40,882 nucleotides of DNA, taken from NCBI GenBank assembly GCA_031272075.1, contig JAISUK010000037.1:1-40882 (forward strand), written 5' to 3'. Each line of letters begins with the position of its first letter. Within the stretch, counting starts at the first letter, position 1. This DNA is from Dysgonamonadaceae bacterium. GTDB taxonomy: Bacteria > Bacteroidota > Bacteroidia > Bacteroidales > Azobacteroidaceae. A model generated the notes under the pieces. That model was not told the DNA's origin. It saw only the letters and a list, made by a program, of their open reading frames with translations, and searched no databases. A program made the translations under genes and the position numbers. Below are positions 1 to 8,169 of this stretch, piece after piece.

Positions 1-286
1 CTATGATATTTCGACTACGCTCAATACAGGTTTTCGCAAGATTAATGTGATTGATGTGATTTTTTATGCATTTAATCATATTAATCACAGCAATCATTTT
101 AGAATCACAGTTCAGACGACTATTGAAATCGCGGTTTAGACAATCACAGTTCAGACGACGTGAATTGGTGTATGTAAGCGCCTCATTATCAATATTATCA
201 TAAGCGCCATTGCACAGCAACTTGCTGTGCATCACCTCCGGCATGATATTGCAGAAGGAAAAATCTTTGAAAGCATTAGTTTTCAT
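1..286 (-). CDS. Partial open reading frame at left edge, built partly from repeats
   Basis: An ATG at 286-284 opens a minus-strand frame of 95 codons with no stop before the window ends, so the 3' end is missing. The product begins MKTNAFKDFSFCN and I do not recognise it. The second half is made of short repeats: the peptide RLNCD occurs twice, 13 codons apart, followed by an INHINL-type low-complexity stretch. A good promoter (360-391) lies about 70 bases upstream, which argues for transcription. The same repeat content is typical of non-coding repeat cassettes in Bacteroidetes, so the frame may be open only by chance. No function is assigned. Confidence 0.35.
   Translation of the reverse strand, partial: MKTNAFKDFSFCNIMPEVMHSKLLCNGAYDNIDNEALTYTNSRRLNCDCLNRDFNSRLNCDSKMIAVINMIKCIKNHINHINLAKTCIERSRNII
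103..159. repeat. Two identical 18-bp direct repeats with a 39-bp period
   Basis: The 18-mer AATCACAGTTCAGACGAC occurs at 103-120 and again at 142-159. A degenerate copy (AATCGCGGTTTAGAC) lies between them at 127-141. The 39-bp period is a multiple of three, so the copies are in frame in the left-edge reading frame. Confidence 0.8.
211..231. repeat. Palindrome with 10-bp arms
   Basis: TGCACAGCAA (211-220) and TTGCTGTGCA (222-231) are exact reverse complements around one base. No T-run follows on either strand, so it does not look like an intrinsic terminator. It lies inside the left-edge open reading frame. Confidence 0.7.
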
Positions 287-359
287 ACTGACACAAATTA
301 AGTTAATCATTTATATTTAGTTGAATTTACTCGACTTTGTCGATTCAATTTTCAACAGA

Positions 360-391
360 CAAAGGTATTTTGGGTTTTTGAAACGTGCAAA
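360..391 (-). promoter_or_regulatory. Bacteroidetes-type promoter for the left-edge frame
   Basis: Read on the minus strand there is TTTG (391-388), a 20-base spacer, then TACCTTTG (367-360). This fits the Bacteroidetes consensus TTTG-N19-21-TAnnTTTG. Transcription would start near 354 and run leftwards, giving a leader of about 70 bases before the ATG at 286. Confidence 0.6.
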
Positions 392-411
392 TGGTCATTT
401 GGATGATTTTC

Positions 412-463
412 GCATTTTTTGCAACTCGGCAACCGGAAAGGCTTCAAAATTTGCAAAAAATGC
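412..463. repeat. Inverted repeat with 13-bp perfect arms, plus related TTTTGCA copies
   Basis: GCATTTTTTGCAA (412-424) is the exact reverse complement of TTGCAAAAAATGC (451-463). Related TTTTGCAACTC sequence recurs near 498-510. The region lies just downstream of the omega-amidase gene on its strand. It could be a terminator-like or repeat remnant. The ORF frames that cross it look like shadows, not genes. Confidence 0.6.
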
Positions 464-548
464 AAAAAGTCTTCGGCGAGGGGGCGATTTTTTGCAATTT
501 TTGCAACTCACGGGTGTGCGATTATTGATTTTCGCAAAAATTCCGCAG

Positions 549-1343
549 TTAAATTTTGTTAATGATATCCAATTCAAAACGATCTGCATCCTTCCATACC
601 GGGAATCTTTCATTAAAGAGGGTGAGCGCTTCCTTGTCGAGCGTGCCGGTGACAACCGTTTCCACATCGATTCCACCTTCAGCGATAGGAAACCCTTTGA
701 AATCCACCAGCAAGGAATTTCCGATATGGTTGTTGCCGTGCGAATCTTCGCCGATACGATTGACGCCGCACGAATAGGCATAATTTTCAACTGCGCGGGT
801 CTTGAGCAGCAGTTCCCACAGCATGTTCCGTTTTTCCGGCCAATTGGAGGGGCAGATCATCAAATCGTAGGCTCTGTCAACATTGCGTGTCCATACGGGG
901 AACCTCAGGTCGTAGCACACGATCAGCAAAATGTTCCATCCTTTGTATGGCACGATCACTTGGCGGTCGCCGGCCGAAAACAGCAAGTTTTCGCCTCCCA
1001 TGCGGAACAGGTGCCGTTTGTCGTAATAGTATTCCGTCAGGTCGGGTGTAATAAAGAAGGCGCGATTGTACACTTTCCCTGCGTCGCAAGCTAAAAAGCT
1101 GCCGCAAATGGCAAATCCGTAGTCTTTCGCCCATTTTCGCACCGCCTGCATGCTGTATTCGTTGTTGGATTCCGCCAATTGCGCGTTGTCGGTAAAAAAA
1201 CCGGTCGTAAACATTTCCGGCAGCACGGCGAGGTCTGTTTGTCCACGCAATGGTTTTAATAAACGATCGAAGTGCTCCAGGTTGGCGGCTTTGTCTCCCC
1301 AGCGGATATCGGATTGGACGAGAGAGAGGCGTAATGGGAACAT
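549..1343 (-). CDS. Nitrilase-superfamily omega-amidase
   Basis: A complete 264-residue carbon-nitrogen hydrolase. The Glu-Lys-Cys triad of the family is visible: Glu43 in LPEMFTTGFF, Lys109 in YYDKRHLF, and Cys143 in IVCYDLRFPVW. The length and these motifs fit the YafV/Nit2-type omega-amidases, which hydrolyse 2-oxoglutaramate or 2-oxosuccinamate to the keto acid and ammonia, in the cytoplasm. It is the last gene of the run FAH-porU-porV-ispF-amidase and starts 29 bases after the ispF stop, so it is probably co-transcribed. Nothing in the sequence links it to secretion. The exact substrate is inferred from the family only; other small amidases of this superfamily are possible. Confidence 0.88.
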   Translation of the reverse strand: MFPLRLSLVQSDIRWGDKAANLEHFDRLLKPLRGQTDLAVLPEMFTTGFFTDNAQLAESNNEYSMQAVRKWAKDYGFAICGSFLACDAGKVYNRAFFITPDLTEYYYDKRHLFRMGGENLLFSAGDRQVIVPYKGWNILLIVCYDLRFPVWTRNVDRAYDLMICPSNWPEKRNMLWELLLKTRAVENYAYSCGVNRIGEDSHGNNHIGNSLLVDFKGFPIAEGGIDVETVVTGTLDKEALTLFNERFPVWKDADRFELDIINKI

Positions 1344-1372
1344 GATTGAGGGATTGAGGGATTGAATGGGGG

Positions 1373-1852
1373 TTATTGTTTTGTGATTAATACGGAGGCG
1401 AGGGCGAAGACACCTTCTCCTCGACCCACATATCCCATTTTTTCGGAGGTAGTGGCTTTGATGGATATTGCTTCCGTATCGATTTGCATCACTTCCGCCA
1501 AGCAGGAGATCATTTCGGGGATGAAGGGGTTGAGTTTCGGGTATTCGGCGCAGACGGTGGCATCCACATTCCCTATCTCATATCCTTTGGAGCGAACGAG
1601 TTGCAGGGTTCGATGCAAGAGGATCTTGCTATCGATCTGTTTCAATTGCTCATCCGTGTCGGGGAAGTGGAAGCCGATGTCGCGCAGACCGGCGGCGCCA
1701 AGCAGCGCGTCGCACAGTGCGTGAATCAGCACATCCGCATCCGAATGGCCATCCAGTCCATTTTCATAATCCAGACGGATTCCCCCCAGCCAAAGTTCAC
1801 GCCCCGCCTTGAAGGGATGGACGTCAAATCCCAGTCCGGTTCTTATTGTCAT
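1373..1852 (-). CDS. ispF: 2-C-methyl-D-erythritol 2,4-cyclodiphosphate synthase
   Basis: This is the fifth step of the non-mevalonate (MEP) isoprenoid pathway, converting CDP-methylerythritol 2-phosphate to the cyclodiphosphate with release of CMP. The 159-residue length is normal for the family. Metal ligands Asp10 and His12 (GFDVHPF) and His44 (ADVLIHALCDALLGA) are present. The family signature TTSEKMGYVGRGEG is at about 134-147. The enzyme is a cytoplasmic trimer in known members. Its start lies only 4 bases after the porV stop, so it is almost certainly in the porU-porV transcript. Confidence 0.97.
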   Translation of the reverse strand: MTIRTGLGFDVHPFKAGRELWLGGIRLDYENGLDGHSDADVLIHALCDALLGAAGLRDIGFHFPDTDEQLKQIDSKILLHRTLQLVRSKGYEIGNVDATVCAEYPKLNPFIPEMISCLAEVMQIDTEAISIKATTSEKMGYVGRGEGVFALASVLITKQ

Positions 1853-1856
1853 TATA

Positions 1857-3053
1857 TTATTTCAATAAAGCTTTCAGACCGTCCATATCGAAACTCAAAC
1901 TGAAGCGCAGTGTTTGATCCAGAGGATTGGAAGGCACGGTCGAAATCAGATAGGCCACATCCATCTGAAAGACTTTCAGTTTGAATCCGGCGCCCACCGA
2001 GAAATATTGCCGGTTGCCTTTGTTCGGACTTTCGTAGAAATAGCCGCCGCGGATGAAGAATTGCTGGTCGTAGGCATATTCGGCTCCAGCCGACCACATG
2101 ATTTCTTCCAGTTCTTCCTTCGCGCCGTTCGGAGCGTCGGTGAACGATTTGAAGATCGCAGAGATGGGCGACATGTTTTCATATTCCTGGATGGCATCTT
2201 CCCGTTCGTCGTCGGAGTCGTAAGTACGTCCGTAAGGACTGGAAGGAATCAGGTATTTATTCATATCCAGATTGAAAGCCATGGTGTTGTAGTCGTCCAG
2301 CGGCATCAGCAGTGAGCCGCCGATGCGCAGGTTGGTGGGGATGAAAGTGCTGGTATTGCCCTGGTCGTAAGAAATTTTATTCCCGATATTGGAAATATTG
2401 AAACCAAGTCCCAACAGACATTCGCTGCTGCCCAATATTACATATTTGTTGTAGTATCCGGCAATGTCGGCCGCGAAAGCCGATCCGGGGGTAAAGTCCT
2501 CTTTCACGCCTGCTCCCAAGTCGGAATAGATGTATCGGAAAGCGACGCCTCCTGAGAATGATTCCGAGAATTTCAGCGAATAGCTCAAGTCGAGCGACAT
2601 TTCGTATGGGCTGGTTTCGTTCAGCAGCTGATTGTTGTAGTCGGTGATCTGGATAAGCCCCAGCGAGAAATAGCGCAGCGAAGCGCCAATAGCCTGCCGG
2701 TCGGAATCACCGAGTTTGTAATATCCGGCCAGGTAAGCCAGGTCGATGTCGTCAATCAAAGTACGCAGCCAGGGCGTGTACGACAATCCGATTCCTGCCT
2801 TGCTGTATCCGAAAGCATATTTGGCAGGATTCCAATATTGTGAATAGATATCCGGGTCGGTGGCGGCACCTACGTCTCCCATGCTGCCGCCACGGGCATC
2901 GGGAGCGATTGTCAATGAAGGAACGCCTACTATCAAAGGGTTGAAATCATCTTTCTGTGCGATCGAAATGAAAGGTAAACACATCGCCGTACAAACGATT
3001 ATTATCAATTTCTTTTTACTCATGCTGTTCTTATTTATTGAAATTCGCTTCAT
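1857..3053 (-). CDS. porV: T9SS outer membrane protein PorV (LptO)
   Basis: PorV is an outer-membrane beta-barrel of the FadL-like type that carries T9SS substrates from the translocon to the attachment complex. The product is 398 residues with an N-terminal signal peptide ending near SIAQ. The conserved early part of the mature protein is present (VGVPSLTIAPDARGGSMGD and QYWNPAKYAF). The C-terminus ends in aromatic/hydrophobic strand-like sequence typical of barrels. Two starts are possible: 3053, giving a long lysine-rich n-region, or Met11 at 3023, giving MSKKKLIIIVC and a more classical signal peptide. I keep the longer one but the shorter is at least as likely. It follows porU by 43 bases and precedes ispF by 4. 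Confidence 0.93.
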   Translation of the reverse strand: MKRISINKNSMSKKKLIIIVCTAMCLPFISIAQKDDFNPLIVGVPSLTIAPDARGGSMGDVGAATDPDIYSQYWNPAKYAFGYSKAGIGLSYTPWLRTLIDDIDLAYLAGYYKLGDSDRQAIGASLRYFSLGLIQITDYNNQLLNETSPYEMSLDLSYSLKFSESFSGGVAFRYIYSDLGAGVKEDFTPGSAFAADIAGYYNKYVILGSSECLLGLGFNISNIGNKISYDQGNTSTFIPTNLRIGGSLLMPLDDYNTMAFNLDMNKYLIPSSPYGRTYDSDDEREDAIQEYENMSPISAIFKSFTDAPNGAKEELEEIMWSAGAEYAYDQQFFIRGGYFYESPNKGNRQYFSVGAGFKLKVFQMDVAYLISTVPSNPLDQTLRFSLSFDMDGLKALLK

Positions 3054-3096
3054 CGAAATAAAGCGATTGTCATACTATAACTCAAAATGGTTTGTA

Positions 3097-6000
3097 TTAT
3101 TGTCCCAGAATAATGATTTTTTTCGCTTTGGTAGCCTCTTTGCTATTCCTTTCGGTCACGATAGCGCGGTATACATAGATTCCCGGCTTTAGCCTCATGC
3201 CGTTGTCTGTGCACAAGTTCCATTCGATGGTGTAATATTTCAGCCATTCCGACGAGCCGCTTTCGGTGTGCGTCCACAGCAGATGCCCCAACAGGTCGTA
3301 GACTTGTATGCCGACAGTGATCAGGCTTTCGGGACGGTCGTGCGACAACAGGAAGAACGTGTTGGTGCGTGCCGGATTGGCAATTGCCGAGAGCTCAAAA
3401 AGTTGCGGCTTCAGTCCTTCTATCACCGTGAATGTCAGCGAGTCGGTGGAAGAATTGTTCAATAAATCCCAGACTTTGAATTTCAGTGTATGCTGACCTG
3501 CGGGCAATTGGGGGATAGAGAATTTCACGACCCCCTCGCCGTAGATTTCCGACACGGATTCGAAGTAACTGTTCAGGTTGTAGGTATAATACGGATTTTT
3601 GTCGATACTGAGTGAGATCTCGTGGCCGATGCTGCCGCTGCTGATATTGATCCCGTCTTCGTCGTAGACTTCCGCCACGAAGAAAGGCGTCTCATTGACC
3701 TGATCCCCGTTTCGGAATGAGGGGCTATTCAGGTACATCGTGCGGATTTCGGGACCATTTCCCGGATTATCGGGAATATCTCCGGAACCGTTCAATACAA
3801 AATTGGAGAAATAGCCGAGCGCGTCTTGCTTGTTGGTGCTGTCGAAGGCGTAGAGATTGATTTTCCCTTTTTCATCGCTGTAGGAGATGTCGATCGGAAC
3901 CGTGAAAACCACAGTAAACAAGCCGTTCTCCACCTTGTTGTTCCCCGTATGAATCATGCTGGGGTAATCAGAGAAACTGTAGTAATTCCCGTCCTCATCG
4001 GCATGGACGACATTGGTTTGTTGTTTCGCGTCGAAAACTTCCGTGTGGATCGTCCCGTTGAACCCGGATAGCGGGTTGCCCTGCATGTCGGTGACTCGTC
4101 CGGTCAGCGTGATCCTGTCCAATGCCTTAAATTCCAATGCTTCTGCATCGTCATTGTTATTCACCGGATTGCCGTTGATTGCCGTCAGTTCAATCTTGTG
4201 TTTCGGAAAATTCAGCCGCAGTGCGGGGTCGCCCAGCAGGACATAATTCAGTTTATTGGAATCATAACCCATATCATTTTTACTGAGACGCAATACGTCG
4301 CCCAGCCGTAGATGCAGGTTGTCGTTGTCGCGATTGGCAAAAAGATGATACATCAACCGGTTATTGATTTGTTTGTTGTTTTCGGAATAAACCACGCGGG
4401 TGGTCGTAAACAAAGCGATCGCACCACTATTTTTGTTTTGGAAGGCGGCTTCGCCTGCGGAATTGGCGATCCCGTCAAACCAGCCGAAATCGCAAGTGGC
4501 GGTAATCCACAGCGGCAGGTTGGAGTGCGACATCTGGTTGACGTCACTGATCGACAGCAGTCCTTCGGCAGTCCAGGCGGTGGTGCTGCCGTGTCCGGTA
4601 AAATTCAGCATGAAAGTTCCGTTTTTCAGCGCGTTAGTCATCTTGGTTTTGGCATCGGGATAGGTCTTTTTCCCGTTGTTCGTCACCGGATTGAACGCGT
4701 CTTCGTAGACTTTTGTCAATTGGTATTGATACATGCTATCTACGACGTCTACGGCATATTCTGCACCTCGCAGGTGGAGGCAGTACGTTTCATTCGCGCC
4801 GGTGTCGTCGGCAGCGAAAGTGAGGTTGCTTTTCCAAGTGCCGTATTGCAGATCGTCCATGTAGTTTAATACCTTGTTTACCACATTGTTGGCTTGCTCG
4901 GCAGAAGCGACCGGGAAACGCCCGATACCGATATCTACCTTATCGGAGACAATGGAGCGACCTTCGTTGTCGTCCAGGAAACCGAAATAGTCGTCCGTCC
5001 CATAGGAATTGGTCTCGTTGGTGGACTCGGTTACCTGATAGGTGAGCAGATAATTGTCTCTGTTCAGGGCGGAACAGGCCGGAGTCAGGAAGCGATTATC
5101 GAAAATGCCGTCGCCGAAAAGCAACAGGTATTTGGGTTTTTCATTCTCCGAAGCGGCACGGTCGTAGAACATCTTCATGAAACGGCGATAGGCGGTTGCG
5201 TCTGGGATGCCGGAAGAAAACTCGTTGTATATCAGGTCGGATTGCACCACCGCTACCTGCAATCCCGACCGGCTGCGGTGTGCTTCGGCCAATGCTTGGG
5301 CATGCGACAGGAAGATTTTGGGTGCAATGATCACCATCTCGGTCTGCGGCAATCCGTGCAGGTTTTGGTTTGGAATGGCGCCCATCGATTCCGGAGTCGG
5401 GAATGATTTACTGAGGTCTACCACGACAAATTCACGTATTTCACTGCCGGCATTGACATTGAAACTCAATTGTGTTCCATCGAGTGAGGCGTCGATTTTG
5501 CGTACGTTATACGGGTCTGTCAGGTCAAACACCAGATTGTTGGCTGTAGCATTGCTGATGACGTAACGCGCCGTGAGGTTTGCTGAGCCGGTATTCCGGA
5601 AAAAAGTATAATTCTTGTAGGGTTGTAATTTGCGGACGACATCCAGACGGACGTAATCCAGCGAAGCGATCTGGCTTCCCAGTGGATAAGTGACTTTGGC
5701 GGAAATGTTTTCCGTAGCGATGTCGAGCCACCGGCTTTCCCCGTAAATCGAGCGCGCTTTCCAGTAGGAATCGGAAGCCGGAGTAGGGTCGATTAAAACA
5801 GAAATGACTTGCTGATCGTTGATGCTCAAGGTGAGCGGCGTATTGGCGGAAGTCGGATTGGCTACAAACGCGAGAACAGCTTTGAGCGAAGTGATGCCCG
5901 GAACGGAAAACCCGGTAGTAAAGGTGCTTTTTGTCACGAAGCTCTCTCCAAACAGTCCCCTGCCGCTATTGACAATCGTGATGGAGTCGCGTTCGTAAAG

Positions 6001-6558
6001 GAAATGATCGTTAAATTCGGTGAAGGTGGTGGTGGCTTGCCCTGTAGAAGTTTGCGTCGTCATCTCTTTCGGGCCGTTCTCGTCTTCGGTCATGAAATAG
6101 ACGCCGTAGGTGGAGTAGGGGTTGTTTTCGTGTGAGAACGAGCCGTTCATGGTTGTCCATTTGATGGTGCCCTGACCGAAAAACAGCAGGTAATCTCCTG
6201 GGCCGAAAGTCCCGTCAGTGCCTTTGTTGATCCATACTGCAATTTCCTGGAGGTCGTCGACGTAGGGGTTGCTGAAGTCTTCATCGAGTTTTTGTCCGCC
6301 CGAACCATAGAGTTTTACTTTGGCGGGATCGGAGATTCCCATTTTTTTGATGTCCTCGTAGGTAAGTTTATAGATGGCATCTTCGGTCTTGCGTGAATCG
6401 CCGCCGGTGAGTTTCAGTTTCACCCATTTGCCGGAAGCCAGTTTGGAAGTAGTCGTATAACGCGATCCGTCGTTCATTGCAGTGATATTCTGAATCAGAA
6501 AAACGGCTGTAATGACGATTCCAAGAATCCTGTATTGATGACTGTATCTTCTTTCCAT
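3097..6558 (-). CDS. porU: T9SS C-terminal signal peptidase/sortase PorU
   Basis: PorU is a gingipain-like (peptidase family C25) surface protease. It removes the C-terminal sorting domain of T9SS cargo and joins the new end to anionic lipopolysaccharide. The 1153-residue product has an N-terminal hydrophobic signal (about residues 10-28), a long beta-rich N-region, and a C25 domain around 400-780. The catalytic pair is visible as His656 (NFTGHGS) and Cys689 (ITATCDFGWFDG). The last about 90 residues (ANPARTNTF, then VYDLLGHLLW and KPGIYVYRAI) form a CTD-like beta domain, as in the Porphyromonas protein, which is itself a CTD protein. It begins 5 bases after the FAH gene and is followed by porV. 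Confidence 0.95.
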   Translation of the reverse strand: MERRYSHQYRILGIVITAVFLIQNITAMNDGSRYTTTSKLASGKWVKLKLTGGDSRKTEDAIYKLTYEDIKKMGISDPAKVKLYGSGGQKLDEDFSNPYVDDLQEIAVWINKGTDGTFGPGDYLLFFGQGTIKWTTMNGSFSHENNPYSTYGVYFMTEDENGPKEMTTQTSTGQATTTFTEFNDHFLYERDSITIVNSGRGLFGESFVTKSTFTTGFSVPGITSLKAVLAFVANPTSANTPLTLSINDQQVISVLIDPTPASDSYWKARSIYGESRWLDIATENISAKVTYPLGSQIASLDYVRLDVVRKLQPYKNYTFFRNTGSANLTARYVISNATANNLVFDLTDPYNVRKIDASLDGTQLSFNVNAGSEIREFVVVDLSKSFPTPESMGAIPNQNLHGLPQTEMVIIAPKIFLSHAQALAEAHRSRSGLQVAVVQSDLIYNEFSSGIPDATAYRRFMKMFYDRAASENEKPKYLLLFGDGIFDNRFLTPACSALNRDNYLLTYQVTESTNETNSYGTDDYFGFLDDNEGRSIVSDKVDIGIGRFPVASAEQANNVVNKVLNYMDDLQYGTWKSNLTFAADDTGANETYCLHLRGAEYAVDVVDSMYQYQLTKVYEDAFNPVTNNGKKTYPDAKTKMTNALKNGTFMLNFTGHGSTTAWTAEGLLSISDVNQMSHSNLPLWITATCDFGWFDGIANSAGEAAFQNKNSGAIALFTTTRVVYSENNKQINNRLMYHLFANRDNDNLHLRLGDVLRLSKNDMGYDSNKLNYVLLGDPALRLNFPKHKIELTAINGNPVNNNDDAEALEFKALDRITLTGRVTDMQGNPLSGFNGTIHTEVFDAKQQTNVVHADEDGNYYSFSDYPSMIHTGNNKVENGLFTVVFTVPIDISYSDEKGKINLYAFDSTNKQDALGYFSNFVLNGSGDIPDNPGNGPEIRTMYLNSPSFRNGDQVNETPFFVAEVYDEDGINISSGSIGHEISLSIDKNPYYTYNLNSYFESVSEIYGEGVVKFSIPQLPAGQHTLKFKVWDLLNNSSTDSLTFTVIEGLKPQLFELSAIANPARTNTFFLLSHDRPESLITVGIQVYDLLGHLLWTHTESGSSEWLKYYTIEWNLCTDNGMRLKPGIYVYRAIVTERNSKEATKAKKIIILGQ

Positions 6559-6563
6559 TGATA

Positions 6564-7181
6564 TTACTTGATCAAAAAGTCCAGCAACTTGCGATCGCCG
6601 ATATATCCTTCGAGGTGATCGTGGATATTTGCTTTTGCCGCTTTCGCTACCGGTTCCAAATAAATCAAATCGCCGGTTTTCAATGTAAAGAAACGACTGA
6701 CATAAGCAATTATTTCATCCACCTTAAACGACATGTCGCTCGTATCCCCTTCCTGGGTAGTCGTCCCGTTGACATTCAAATGAAACGGCACCTGGTTTAT
6801 CGACTGCTTTATTTCTTCCAGTGAAACATATTTTCCCACGACGGCAGAATAGTCGAAAGTCTTGCTGATATCCCAGGGCATTCCGTTGAACTGCAATGCG
6901 CGCAGCAGGTCGATAGCCGTAAAATCAATCCCCACCGTTATTTCGTTGTAATAACGATGAGCAAACTTTGTTGCGATGTTTTTACCCAGTCGGTCGATTT
7001 TTACCACGAGCCTCATTTCGTAATAGATTTCCGACGAGAAATCCGGCACGAAAAACGGTTTCCCATCTTTTAATATCGAAGAATCCGTTTTCAAAAAAAT
7101 TGCGGGTTCTTTCTCTATTAACGGATTTAATGTTTCTTTATTGTAAAACGCGGGGGGAGTGTCGACACAGATGATCTTCAT
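6564..7181 (-). CDS. Fumarylacetoacetate hydrolase (FAH) family protein
   Basis: The 205-residue length and pattern fit small FAH-domain enzymes (acylpyruvase or oxaloacetate decarboxylase types). The acidic metal site is suggested by EIYYEMRLVVKID and by GIDFTAIDLL, which replaces the usual GNDVTARDL. The C-terminal half has the family pattern MSFKVDEIIAYVSRF then TLKTGDLIYLEP. The common GTP tripeptide after GD is replaced by LEP, so substrate specificity may differ. The gene is first in a tight run with porU (5-base gap). From memory, an FAH-family gene also sits next to porU in Porphyromonas, so the pairing looks conserved. There is no evidence it takes part in secretion. The reaction is not known. 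Confidence 0.85.
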   Translation of the reverse strand: MKIICVDTPPAFYNKETLNPLIEKEPAIFLKTDSSILKDGKPFFVPDFSSEIYYEMRLVVKIDRLGKNIATKFAHRYYNEITVGIDFTAIDLLRALQFNGMPWDISKTFDYSAVVGKYVSLEEIKQSINQVPFHLNVNGTTTQEGDTSDMSFKVDEIIAYVSRFFTLKTGDLIYLEPVAKAAKANIHDHLEGYIGDRKLLDFLIK

Positions 7182-7210
7182 GGAAAATCAGTTAGGGAAT
7201 GAAAAATGGA

Positions 7211-7268
7211 AAAATCTTTACTGATTTCCTGAGATAATAACTCCATAGCGGAAATCGGTAAAGATTTT
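7211..7268 (-). terminator. Long inverted repeat after tsf, probable terminator or attenuator
   Basis: Arms of 19 bases at 7211-7229 and 7250-7268 pair with a single non-matching position and a 20-base loop. Read in the direction of tsf, the second arm runs into a T-rich tract (TTTTTCCATTTTTC). It lies 49 bases after the tsf stop and 30 bases before the FAH start. It would end or attenuate the ribosomal operon before the FAH-porU genes. In the minus-strand transcript the one irregular pair is A-C. Confidence 0.6.
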
Positions 7269-7316
7269 AATGAAAAATAATAATTGAAAACTAACAGATT
7301 AATTGTTAATTGTTAA

Positions 7317-8141
7317 TTATTCGATGTTCAATGAGACACGTTTGAAATCAATAACGGTCAATTCTTTGTGTTGTTGTTTCAAATATTGATCGATCGTGAT
7401 TTTACCGTCTTTGATAAACGCTTGCGACAACAGGGTAAATTCCTGGAAGAATTTATTCAGGGCGCCTTCTGCGATTTTGTCGAGGATGGCTTCCGGTTTG
7501 CCGGCTTCGATAGCTTTCTCGCGCCCGATTTTCAATTCTCTTTCAATGATTTCTGCCGCGACCGTTTCCTTGGTGATGGCAATGGGGTTCATTGCTGCCA
7601 CCTGCATAGCGATATCTTTCGCCACTTGGGTTTCCACATTGGGTAGATTGAGACCGACGATGGTCGCCAATTTGTTCCCCGGATGCACATAAGCGACGGT
7701 GGTCGGTGCTGTCAGGTATTCGTAAGCGCCGATTTCCATTTTTTCTCCGGTGATGCCGATCCGTTCGACAATCAAATCTTCTACTGCACTTCCGTTGATT
7801 GTTATTTTTTTCAGTTCGTCTATATTTGCCGGTTTGTGTTCTAAGATTGCATCCAAGATTGAGCGGGTCAAGGCGATGTAGTCTGCATTTTTTGCCACAA
7901 AGTCCGTTTCGCATTTCAAAGCGAAGATCGCTGCGAAATCGTCTTTGGTAGCGGCGAGACAACATCCTTCGGCTGCATCGCGGTCTTCCCGTTTTGCGGC
8001 GACAATTTGTCCTTTTTTCCGAATAATCTCTACTGCTTTTTCGTAATCGCCATTTGCTTCATTCAATGCGTTTTTGCAGTCCATCATTCCTGCTCCCGTC
8101 ATTTTACGCAAGTGTGCGATTTCTGCCATAGTCACTGCCAT
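7317..8141 (-). CDS. tsf: Translation elongation factor Ts
   Basis: EF-Ts is the nucleotide exchange factor that recycles EF-Tu-GDP during elongation. The 274-residue product opens with the conserved N-terminal module (AEIAHLRKMTGAGMMDCKNA, then LNEANGDYEKAVEIIRKKG) that contacts EF-Tu. It continues with the core domain, including the TDFVAKN segment. Length is normal for the phylum. It follows rpsB by 28 bases, the usual bacterial order. It is the last gene of rplM-rpsI-rpsB-tsf and is followed by a terminator-like inverted repeat. Confidence 0.98.
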   Translation of the reverse strand: MAVTMAEIAHLRKMTGAGMMDCKNALNEANGDYEKAVEIIRKKGQIVAAKREDRDAAEGCCLAATKDDFAAIFALKCETDFVAKNADYIALTRSILDAILEHKPANIDELKKITINGSAVEDLIVERIGITGEKMEIGAYEYLTAPTTVAYVHPGNKLATIVGLNLPNVETQVAKDIAMQVAAMNPIAITKETVAAEIIERELKIGREKAIEAGKPEAILDKIAEGALNKFFQEFTLLSQAFIKDGKITIDQYLKQQHKELTVIDFKRVSLNIE

Positions 8142-8169
8142 AATGTTTCTATTTTTGATTTTTGATTGT

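Noticed and set aside
321-1094. Plus-strand frame of 257 codons at the left
   Set aside because: Mostly antisense to the omega-amidase and otherwise crosses the TTTTGCA repeats; no domain pattern.
7297-7320. Tandem AATTGTT units before the tsf stop
   Set aside because: Short AT-rich repeat of a kind common in intergenic DNA of this phylum; too simple to call a functional element.
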